In this document: positions 10,896-21,800 of the stretch, in pieces
How the letters are laid out: the number at the start of each line of letters is the position of its first letter
How positions within the stretch are numbered: the first letter of the stretch is position 1
DNA from: Lineus longissimus
Lineage: Eukaryota; Nemertea; Pilidiophora; Heteronemertea; Lineidae
Assembly (NCBI RefSeq): GCF_910592395.1
Contig: NC_088308.1
Coordinates: 23,637,501 to 23,701,500, forward strand
Direction: 5' to 3'
DNA: 64,000 bases
Made by a program: the position numbers and the translations under genes
The notes under the pieces: generated by a model
The model's database searches: none
Told to the model about the DNA's origin: nothing
The model's input: the letters and a program-made list of their open reading frames with translations, nothing else

Positions 10896-13800
10896 CGTCG
10901 TCCGTTAGCAGGGCACGTTTCGTAACTGTTAGAGCTATTGAGTTGAAACTTGGTACACATGTACCCTTATGTAATGACACCTTGGAGACCAAGTTTCGGT
11001 CCGATTCGTTTCATGGTTTGGCCACCAGGGGGCCAAACGTTAAAAGTGAAAATATGCAATATCTCCCTTAATAGTAGTCGGGAAATTTTGAAAAAAATAT
11101 GGTAGGTACTTCTAGCAAAGGTGCATCATATATCCTCCGGGTTTTTGATTTGACCTCCTTTTCAAGGTCATAGAGGTCAAATGGTGTAAATTGGCCGTTA
11201 GGATGTAACGATGGCAAGTTTCTAAACTGCAATGACTATTGATCCCAAATTTGGTACACATTTACCCCTTAGTCAGGTAATCTCAGGGACCGAAGTTTGG
11301 TCCAATATGATTCACCACTTGACCACCAGGGGGCAAAATCCAAAAACCTTAAAAATGTGATTATTCCTTAACTTCTTGCCCGATTGCCACCAATTTGATA
11401 TCATGGGTACATCTAACCACCATACAGTATATGTCACACAGGTTTTTAATTTGACCTTCTTGTCAAGGTCACAGAGGTCAAATGGCGTAAATTGGTCGTC
11501 AGGCCGTAACTATGGCATGTTTCTTATCTGCAATGACTATTGATCACAAATTAAGTACACATGTACCCCTTGGTCAGGTGGTCTCAGGTACCGAAGTTTG
11601 GTGCGATCTGATTTGCCGTTTGGCCTCCAGGGAGGGGGCCAAATCCTAAATTCTTCAAAATGCCATTATTCCTAGTATTACTTGCCCGATTGGCACCAAT
11701 TTTATATCATAGGTACATCTAATTCTTACAACCATTCAATGTGTCACCCGGGTCTTCTTTGATTTGACCTACTTTTCAAGGTCACAGAGGTCGAATGTAC
11801 TGTAAATTGGCCATTTTGGGGAAATTGTAATTGCTTGGACCTACATCAAACCTAACACTACATGACACAATACCATGCTCTTTATCCATCTTTCCTCCAC
11901 ATGAGGTGAGCACAATGGCCCTGGCCATTTCATTTGTCAATTTCATGAAGTGGGGCAAGGTGATGATAAATGCTTCCCTAAAACTTTAGTCTTTACTGAT
12001 CAATCCTGTAGTTCTGTAGCATTCAGTATCTTACTCTTGTGAAATTTACATTTTTGTTACATTATTCAGGTCTCGTAATCTCCAATGTCAAAGAATATTC
12101 CAAGTGAATGCACCGGTGAACTGTGTGTACTTGCATCCAAATCAAGTAAGTCTCATAACTTTTTGATAAAGCTCAGCCATTCGAGTCTTTCATTATGTCA
12201 TTGTGTAATTGATTGCTCATCCTAAAGATGAAAGTCAAGAAAGAAGACAAAGTCTAAATTTTATCTTGGACATAGCCCTTTTTAAACCAACCGCAGCCAA
12301 CCGCAGCATTTCCTGATTTTTCATCCCAAAATGGCTTCTGACAGAACCATCACTTACCCTGCAGCCTGGTACTGTTGACCTAGGTGTTCAGTTATGACAG
12401 CGTGAGCATCAAAGAAATGGGTCAGACGGTGCACCACCTGGTTTTTCTGACATACATTTCTCCCCCTGACCAGGAAAAGTGCAAGTAAAAACCATATCAT
12501 TTTGTATTTTCCAGGGTGAATTATTCGTAGGCGATCAAACTGGTGTTATCCACTTATGGGATTTGAAGACAGATCATAATGAACAGTTGGTAGGTTGCAC
12601 CAGATATTTTTCACAGGAGCACTCTTTTAAAGACAAATACCCTGGTTTCAAAAGCACCTGTAACCAAAATGAATGATTACCAATAGACAAGAAGAAGAAG
12701 ATAACATTATTTTCCATTATTAATTTTACTTGCTCTCTACCATTTTCTGTATCTTTATCAGCTCTGCAGAGTCTAATGGAAGACTTTTTTAATGGGCATT
12801 TTTCAATGCATTGCAAGTCCAGGATATTAATGTTTCCTTCCCGTGATTGCAGACGCCAGAAACGGATGCCTCCATTTTGTCGCTGTGTATAGACCCTGAG
12901 GGTACCTATATGGCTGCAGTCAATAACAAGGTCAGTTTCTTATTTAAAAAGCTATACAGACTTTCTAAGAAACCTAAAGTTGACAATCGCAAGTTCCACT
13001 CTACAGTAATCCATCTGAAAAACATGAAGTCCTTCTGATCATCTAGGGCATCAATATCACTGTGTAATAAGTATTGTGGTGGATCAAGGATTCATCTCAT
13101 GCCTGAACTACATATCTCACCTTTGACTCCAACTGATAATTTCTCTTTCTCTTTAGGGTAACTGTTACATCTGGACTTTAACCGGTGGAAGGGGAGAAGA
13201 AGCAACCCAGCCACATCCAAAGTCGAAACTTCACGCCCATGATAACTATGTCCTGAAATGTGCATTTAGTCCTGACTCAACGTAAGTTGAAAAGTATAAA
13301 AAATGTATTGTCCTTCTCCTTCGGCCGTTGAGCACATCCTGGTTAGGTGTCCCCAGTTTGGCCAACACTGGGATGTCATTTGGCCTGAAACAACTTGTGT
13401 GCATAACCAGTTTTATCGAGTCATACATGCAACTGCCCTGAAGAACCACTGAATTTATGAATGGATCCGGTGTGACTGTTTGAAGATCGCAAAGAAGAAA
13501 GAATTGTGCAAGCTTTTCAAATTATACGTACATTTCAAAGTGGGCATGTCGTACTTATTATTCAATACTATTCTATAGGTTACTGGCCACAACTTCAGCA
13601 GATGGGACAGTAAAGATTTGGAGAACTGCCGACTTTAGTTTGATGACTGAGCTAAAGGAGAAGACGCAACGATGGGTGTGGGATTGTAGTTTCAGTGCAG
13701 ATTCACAATACTTGATTACAGGTAAGCACCTGGCAGTCAAAGGAACCTAAAACAAAACAAGAAGTTGTGTAGTTGATATACACGTAGCTGCCCATCCATC

Positions 13801-14143
13801 ATCATCAATCGTCACAATTACCCAGGAGATGGCCGTCATGGATACCCCTCCCCTGGGACTTTATTTGCCCTTCACCTGATGTACATGTATATGAGTCTGT
13901 TTTACTTGTTACTTTTTAACTCTGCCCGAAGTCAGGCATGATCCTGAAATTTAGATATCATTTTCGTTTTGCTAAATTTTTGGAAACATGGTCTTCAACT
14001 CTAATGCAGTCATCTTTTTCTCTGCAGCATCTTCTGATAACATGGCTCGATTGTGGTGTGTGGAAACTGGCGAGGTCAAACGGGAATACGTTGGACATCA
14101 GAAAGCTGTTGTGTGTCTTGCATTTAGGGATGACGCGTCTTGA
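9820..14143 (+). CDS. MLST8: Target of rapamycin complex subunit LST8, complete
   Basis: Nine exons: 9820-9939, 10334-10385, 10588-10750, 12070-12145, 12515-12589, 12853-12930, 13157-13281, 13579-13721, 14028-14143. They give 315 aa (human about 326). The whole protein is a seven-bladed WD40 propeller: [76 protein letters not shown] and [20 protein letters not shown] are all readable. LST8 binds and stabilises the TOR kinase domain in both TORC1 and TORC2. The ending is CLAFRDDAS, a little different from the vertebrate tail. Intron 3 is enlarged by a 1.2-kb repeat element. AATAAA at 14631 is a likely poly(A) signal. Confidence 0.97.
10770..11940 (+). mobile_element. 1.2-kb intronic repeat element with three ~300-bp sub-repeats
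   Basis: The left end is a short foldback (AGCTCACCTC TTAGCA GAGGTGAGCT); the right end has AGGTGAGCACAATGGCC. After a (TCG)n tract the body repeats at ~301-bp spacing: TTGGTACACAT-type words at about 10950, 11251 and 11553, and CAAGGTCA(T/C)AGAGGTC at 11164, 11465 and 11778. There is no ORF of note. Ends and microsatellite resemble a widespread non-autonomous repeat I associate with molluscs, brachiopods and amphioxus; class unknown. Confidence 0.75.
10811..10906 (+). repeat. (TCG)n trinucleotide microsatellite
   Basis: About 24 uninterrupted TCG units (10824-10895), flanked by CCGTCGTCCGTC interruptions, inside MLST8 intron 3. The apparent poly-Ser and poly-Arg reading frames are artefacts of the tract. 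Confidence 0.97.
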
Positions 14144-17009
14144 ATGGATGGACAGTTCAGTCAACAGTTATCTTTTGGTGCTATTTCTTCATGTGAGGAA
14201 AGACATCCAACCTTTGAGGTGGTTGTGATAATGGGGTGAAAATATGAAAATGTTACACTTGGAGGGCTACCATGGCAAGTCTGGTCATCATCACTGGTAT
14301 AAACAAATGTCAGGAGAAGCAATCGTGCCTCATGGACAATGTTGTTATTGGCTAATGATACTGGGCAAATGGTGTTTGTGATGTGTGAGACATCAATGAG
14401 AGACTTGGTGCAGAATGAGCCGTTGTAGGAATGCATGTACTGCGTGACTCTTTAGTATTCAAGGATGAGAGACTTACAGTTTGTTCATGAGTTGGTACAA
14501 AATGTATGTGGTAACCGCTTACACAAGCTGTTCGATATTTACAATTACCTGTAGATATGTTCACAGAAAATATATGATTTCTATTGTACTGTCGTTGTAC
14601 ATGTACTTGTATCATAATCTCCTGGTTATAAATAAATTGTCAGATGTTTATTTTTGCCTTGAAATCTTTTTATCATGGGTCCTCATAATGTAGGTCCCCC
14701 AGATACATAATTCTCAAGGAATACTGTTTCCCCACGTAACTCCCTTTCAACTGACAAACAACAGGTCCTACAGCATACCATATCTTTAAGTACCAGTAAT
14801 GTTCAGATTATGTACCATACATAATATATACAGAAACACACTACCGTCTTGGTGTGCATTGGAACTTCATATCATGTGTTGACACCGGGCCCTCCAGATA
14901 TTCTATGTAGGCGACATCCAGTCGGCCATTGTTGGTTCCTTCGGGAATAGACCGACACCAATTATTAGCATGCCAGTCTGCCTGTGTATCTGGTGTCAGC
15001 ACCGACTACTCTCTCTGTGTCATTATTGCAGATTCAAAGGCTGGCTAAACAGAAGCTGTGCGTGGTCGATATCCTCTTAAGGCATTCCAGACCATCCATT
15101 AGTGTGGTCCATGCAATGACCATGTTAACTGCCTGCCGGTAGCTTGACTCGGGCTCAGTAGATTTCTATGCCATTCAATCTTGAGGCAAACTGGCTTGGA
15201 ACTGAGAAGTGCACAATGGTGATTCCGGACGTTGCAATCCCAGGAGTAGGATTCGGCTTCATCGAGGAGACTTGTATATTGGTCTGGTTGTACTGCAAGC
15301 AGCATGTTCATATAATCACCTCGAGCTAATCGATGAAGATTAAAACAAAACCTTTCATGGTGCGAAGAAGGCACTCAAAACTTGTTTTCCCACCTCAAAT
15401 AACTAATGCAGGTGCACACTTGTTTTAGACAAAATATATTTTATTGACTAATGACAGTATAGACATATTTTTGCAATATTAAATAACATTTTTTATTTCA
15501 CTGAGTATCACCTTTATTCACACCTTATGAATGGATGTTACTTTTCTATCCGGCCACCAAAGCCATAAAATCTAACTAAATTTACATATTTATCATAAAG
15601 CTTCCAGATCAAAGCAAGGCCAAGTTAGCATGCTGCATGAAATTATACCGGCCAAATTTCAGATGCAATGTTCCATCAGTTCTGCAAAGAACTGTTCCAC
15701 CTCTTGTTTCTATTGTCCAACGGGGATGAACCCTTCAAAAAAATTACTTGACGGGGGTACAAGATTGTCGTCTGTTGACAAACCAGCTGTACAATAGGTT
15801 CATGGCTGGTTTTAATCCGGTTCTACAAGGTACAACATAACCATGTACATGCGTGTTTGCCATGGATCTGAGGTCGATGAGTATAATTGGTTGAAACCTA
15901 CATGAGAGAGTTCATTCTGTACACTGTACAATGTGTTATGACTGACACAGATATTGAATTTTATAAGTATTAAGCTTGACCTGTTCGATCACCTGATAAT
16001 GCTAAATCAATTATGTGACTCACCAGACGTTCAGCCAGCAGACTGCAAGGTCACTAAATGGTCAGTTAGGCCACACACCTTTTAACATGTTCACTGATAT
16101 TTGCACCCTTGACGGTAATTTTGATCATCGTCTTTGCAAGACGAGTATTAAACTGGAAGTTCGTTATCATTCCTTATCAAACCAACCCCGTTATGCAGCC
16201 ATTATAACAACGTAATATCATACCTGAAACCTGCCAATCTGACATTACTGGTTCTATCATTCTGTGACCATCATCCGAGCGGAATAATTTCACATACTTA
16301 AAGTTGTGATAACAATTATAGACTTTATAGGACATTTGAAATGTTCAGCATATACACCAATTTTGGCCGATTATGAATCGATGAAGCCATTCAGGCAATT
16401 GCTTCAAATCAAAATATATGTCCACTGATTACAAAACAATTATACCCACAATTTCAAAATCATTTAGAGTGAAATTAAAGCTGAGTCACCATTGACTCCC
16501 TACCGATTGTAACAATAACATATAGGTATCGTCTGACAAATGTTCTCCACAGTCTAAAATCTGGCAAGCTGCCACATAATAGAAAGCCATCTCCTTCACC
16601 ATTATCAGTATGTGTTTTGCTGCACATGACTCATGACCAGTGCAAGGCAAAATGACACAATTCACCAAAGCAAACATGACCAGACCTACATGTAGAGAGA
16701 AAGATGACTTGTGACCACAATAATTGGTGATGGAACATAATATTAGCAGTTTAGGAGCATCCCAAAAAAGTAATTTCAGTCTACTGGTTGCAGGTTATAC
16801 AATGCAATGCATAGCAAATCCATATCAATTCATGCAGTTAGCCTTTAAAAATGGACTTCACCTTATTTTCCTTTTCCTATGAAAAGTAATAGCAATCCAC
16901 TTTAATTGTGATTTAGAAGAGAAACTGATATTATCCTACCACTGAATCGTTCACAAGATAATTTATAAAAGCAGTCTATTCCTGCAGGTAAAAGATTTTA
17001 ATTCCCCCT
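14144..17009. other. Convergent 3' region between MLST8 and BRI3
   Basis: Holds the MLST8 3' UTR (canonical AATAAA at 14631-14636) and, from the right, the likely BRI3 3' UTR; TTTATT at 15440-15445 reads as AATAAA on the minus strand. No other gene is recognised. Short ORFs here lack any family signature. Confidence 0.55.
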
Positions 17010-17814
17010 TCAACTGAAGATGGCGCCACAATTTGGGCATCGTCTCTGTCGCATTGCCAAACAGCAAAGAATTCCAATTGGGAAGAAAAATATTGCACAA
17101 CAAACTCCAAGACAAGTAAAATCATCCTCCAGAACTCCAACCTGCAAGAACAAATGGTAGGTTTCAAATAATTTTACCAATTCTTTTGGGATGATTTCAA
17201 ACTTTCTTCAAACTATCTTTGGCATCAACAGCTAATTTTGCTGTCAGTTCACTTATTAAACTACAAATATGCCAGCAGTGGAAAATATTGCTGTAAATCA
17301 TGAACATAAGAAGTATAAATTTAAATCTAAACCATGTTTACACAATAACTTACCCGACAAGCAGGACATCCCCCGACTACAACAACTGATGACTGTGGTT
17401 GGACAGTTATAGCTGTGCCTTGTGGAACCAGATAAGTTGGCTGCTGTGTTGGAATAGGCTGATAGCCTGGTGGAGCTCCAGCTGCTTGGTAGGGTCCACC
17501 TTGTTGGTAACCAGGGGCAGCACCATATCCTAGAAGAAGATACCAACAAAATTTCTAGTCAAATCAAAAGAGACTTCATCAAAATCATTTTATAAAGGTA
17601 TCTCTTAACAATAAGGTTAGAACAGGAGTCATATCCGAAAATCTTTCCCAACCCAGGTTGACAGGATTTCTTCTCAGCAGAGTTAGTTCATGTATTCCCT
17701 ACCTTGCTGATATGGTTGTTGGTATCCTTGCTGTGGCTGGTAACCTGCCGGTGGCTGGGGTGGATATTCAGAATACTCTGGAGGTTTTTCTTGTTGTCTA
17801 TGGACCTGTGCCAT
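17010..17814 (-). CDS. BRI3: Brain protein I3-like membrane protein, complete
   Basis: Three minus-strand exons, 17814-17703, 17529-17354 and 17141-17010 (stop TGA), with matching phases, give 139 aa. Residues 1-80 are a Pro/Gln/Tyr/Gly-rich tail with a PPEY motif (11-14), the PPxY type bound by WW-domain ubiquitin ligases. The core [19 protein letters not shown], a hydrophobic segment near 104-126 ([20 protein letters not shown]) and the ending [11 protein letters not shown] match BRI3. The two Cys pairs, CPAC and CPNC, flank the membrane segment as in LITAF-like zinc folds. BRI3 proteins sit in endosomal/lysosomal membranes; exact role unclear. The longer Gln-rich N-terminus differs from the human protein. 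The start is the first ATG of the exon and keeps the PPxY motif. Confidence 0.93.
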
Positions 17815-18871
17815 CTCTTCAAATTGATATTCAACTGCTAAGTTGTGCTGGTTCACTTTCCAATGTTAAGCGCCAAGCCTGGAAAGTAACATCCAGTTAC
17901 AACACCAACTATATGTACACAGAAGGTTGACATATATTTTTCATCTGTTTATGTTTCTTCTAGGCTCTTCGTTCGTACGCTGTGTGCCCGACCCGACAGT
18001 GTCAGTCACCATCACTATCAGTGACAGTGTCCAGTGTGCATAATTATTTCATGACTGTTGCTCATCTCATACTTGCGATGCATTACATGCATAGGTCTAC
18101 ACATCATGTAATAGGCCTAGGCCTACATGATGTAGGCATTATACTAATAGAAAGGTTAAGGTAAGCCAGGTCACTGAGGTGTTGTTGACTTTTTGGTCAC
18201 CCAAAAGACTATAAGACTGTTCGTAACTGCTGCAATCACAGAAATCAAACATCAAATTCCGTATCACATCATCTATAAATGTGTCTTACCTCCTGTTAAA
18301 CTTACCTAGCAAACCAAAGGGCGATCAGAAAGTCAAAAATGTGGATTCTAAGGTGCTTTTGAGAAAAGAAATTACACAAAATCGATCAATCAGTCACGAG
18401 ATTTTGGCTTGACGTCATAAACTGAGCCGACGATATGGATTTTTTAATTCCCCTTATCATTTTTCCATTACTTTTTGTCACTTTGTAAATTTTGTTTGTC
18501 CAAAATATTTTCAATTTAAACTTGATATTACGATATCATCTTATTTTGACAATAGGACGAAAATACGAATCGCGGTCCGATTTGATACATCCTTGATGTA
18601 CACATGTACGTTGAGGATGTAACAAATCGTTTTCACAACAAATCTACCACGTGTTGCAGGCGTATTCCATGTATTCTCTCAATTTTCAACAATTATCAGG
18701 GCTTAGAATCAAATAAAAGATAGCTCTTAACCTGAAGAAGTAATCATTTTGTTCACGGTTCATCCAGATCCAGACTGGTGTGATCCTGCTTGAGTTGCCA
18801 CGAATAAACGTTGAAGTAAATTTAAAGTGAATATGTCCCTACCATAACCATTGGTTGGATACAGAGGTAGG
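17815..18871. promoter_or_regulatory. Divergent 5' region of BRI3 and RRN3
   Basis: 1057 bp lie between the two start codons. They hold both 5' UTRs and promoters, possibly with noncoding first exons. A 17-bp near-perfect palindrome, GCCTACATGATGTAGGC, occurs near 18119. No coding exon was recognised. Confidence 0.45.
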
Positions 18872-21800
18872 ATGGATGTGTCGGCGATTGTCAAGAATTT
18901 TAAGAAGGTAACTTAATCCTTAAATATGGGGTCAATAATAGAACAAGTTTTTCACTTAGTTCTCTCTGTCCTATTACTCTACTGGGACATACATATAGGC
19001 CTACATTGTCGATTGTGTACATGTGAAGACTTTATCAGGCTACGCCCACTCTCTTCTTCATGTTATGTTCACTTGACTTGTCTCAGGCCGCTCTTATTGC
19101 AGTATCACCACTCTAAACCATCAGAAATACTCCGTCCGTAACAAACTCCCTCATTAGTCATTGGAGCCCTGTTGGTGTAGCAGTGAGTCTGGGTTGGCGG
19201 AGTGGAAAATTGTAATCCAGGCTTTGTTTTATTTCAGGGGCACAGAAGAGATTATGATGGTTTTGTTGGTTACATCTCTGACCCAAACATTGAGAATAGT
19301 GACCTTATTCAGTACCTGAAAGGACTGAGAGAATGTATATCAGACTTGGGGAAAGATTGTGAATACTTAATTGGAGCCCTGCTGGTAAGTTCGTGATAGG
19401 AATCGAGGAAAATGATTATCATGCCTGTTGTTATGGCTGAAAAAGAAGGCCCATAATCTGACCTCTGTTCCTGTTGAACAATAAAGAAGGATTCCTAAAC
19501 AAGCAACCAAAGAATGAGTGAATTTATAGAGTCAGAACAATTGGTTCAGTTTTTTAGCTGTTGGCTAATTAGTACAGTACAATGATAAAGGACAGTGTTA
19601 CATTATGGTACTGTTTTGTTCTGAATAACCAGCAACTCTGATGCATTCTGTAAAATAATACTGTACTCTTTTCCTCTCCAGCAAGTAAACTGGGCCTACA
19701 AGTCACGAGCTGTTGTACTAGAATACCAGACTGTCCTATTGAATCTCATCTCGGCTCATTCATATTACCTGAGATCATGTGCAAAGATGCTGGTCAAGAT
19801 ATTTTTACCGAGTAAGTATTCGTATCAACTCTATAAACAGAATATTGGACATTGCAATCTTCTTAACCCATACTTTAAGTTCAATCATCGAGCATTCCAC
19901 AATACCTAATTCATCATTTGTTGTCCCAGAAATAGCGATGGTACGATTAAGAAGTTTTCCGCGATACCTATAATCCTTCATTCAGATTTGAATAGGTGAA
20001 GAGTTTGTGTAAAAGTACGAAGTACATCATATCGCAAAAAAAAGATGTGTAACTCTTAAGTAATTGGCAATCTTTCTGCCGTTTCCAGCTTTTGAAAAAT
20101 CACCTTCAGCGACAACACATATTACTGATGCTCAGAGGGAGAAGGATGATCAAGCATTCATTCATGTTCACGGACTTCTACAATCCATAGCAAAAATTGT
20201 TCCATTGTAAGTTCTGGTGAAGTAACTCTGTCTTAATTTTCCTAAATATTTTAAAATGTACAGTAGACCATATCTATTTAAGGACCTTTGGGACTGACAC
20301 ATGCAGTTCTTGATCTGTTTAAACAGCTGTCCGGATCACGGTAGTTAAATTGTTATGTATTTCAAACTTGCTTTCATAAAACGCATCCATTTGTTTCAGA
20401 ACCCCACAAGTCCTGATGCCTGTCCTTGTTGGATGTTATCCGTTTGTGACAAAAGATTGTTATATCCACGCGTGTTATGTCAGAAATCTTCTACAAATCG
20501 CGCAGTATATGCCTGTTTTACGCAAACAGATTCTGTCACTTATTGTTGAAAAAATGCTGGAGTTAGATGTAAGTATGATCGGCCTGCTTCAGGAGTGACC
20601 CTAGTGTTATTTTCATAAAGCATCAACAGAGTTATTAGGGGCATCATTACCAAGCTGTCATAGTGTCAGCTTCTCAGTCACCACTCAACAACCCCTCCAC
20701 TCAACAGTAGTAGTTTCCATCGACGTAACAGTGCATACGAAATAGAAATATTCAAAATCTGACTGAAGTATCACGCTATTCTAATTTCAATTCTGACTTT
20801 TTGTCTCTGTTCATAACTGTATTTTGGTATCTATATGAAACCAAGCTGCAAGTCCACTCACTAAGATATTGCTTGCCTTGCAGGCCCTGGCCCCGCGACA
20901 GGACATTCAAGAAGTGGAAGATGATGTAGATGAAGACATGAATATCGATGATGAAGTGGAAATGTTTGAAATGGTAAGGATTTTTTGTTTTCTTCATCAG
21001 AGATCTGTGGTTGCATGAAATATTGGACTCTACTGTGTGAATTTAAATTGTGTATCTTGTGTTACAAATTATGAATGATTGTGCAACTCGAAGCATTTGC
21101 TCAGACAAGTGCATTACTAAGTATAGTTCCATGTTTTCAAACCATGAGCTTGATTTTCTTCATCAGCATTAAGGGAGCTTGATTCTGTTTAAAAAGGTCT
21201 ATTAGACTTGGTTACGATAGTAATACTTGATGTAGGTTGTCATTTCTTTCTTTAGGATAGTGAAAATGAAGAGTCAACTCCACCGCTGTCGGACACTGGT
21301 CAAGATGAGAAGCCGATGGGACATAAAGATGCCAACAAGTTAGATCAGTTAATGGATATTCTTCTGCAGTTTATTTATTCCGTGTGTCATCCTAAAGGTA
21401 TGTTTAGTTAAGTGACATGGTGTCCTGTATTGACTGTCTGTGTTGATCTCTAGCATTGTCTAGTAAGCAGTTTCTCATCTCAGTGGATGTACTGACAGCA
21501 GGCTGTGAGAGGTTGTATACATGCAGCTTCATCACTCGGGTAGCTTAGTTGAACCTGTGCTTGAATGAAGCAGTCACATGGAGCTTGTCATAGCTTTTTT
21601 ATTGGTCTTACGTTACTACTTTCAGAAGAATTTGATTGGGAAGCGGCTAAGTCCTTGTATAAAGATCTGTTATATGTTTTTGATGCCATCATTTTGAAAA
21701 CATATCTATCGTGCCATGTACAGTATATCCTATTCTACATCACAAGTTTCCAGCAGGTAAGGATCTTTGCTTGTCAGGTGTGTTCACGTAAGTGTCTCCT

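Noticed and set aside
10687-11071. Poly-Ser and poly-Arg ORFs on both strands
   Set aside because: They are readings of the (TCG)n microsatellite inside an MLST8 intron; real exons end at 10750 with a donor site.
18119-18135. Palindrome GCCTACATGATGTAGGC as a regulatory operator
   Set aside because: Short palindromes of the GTAGGCCTAC / TACATGTA type are common throughout this window, so the site is not distinctive.
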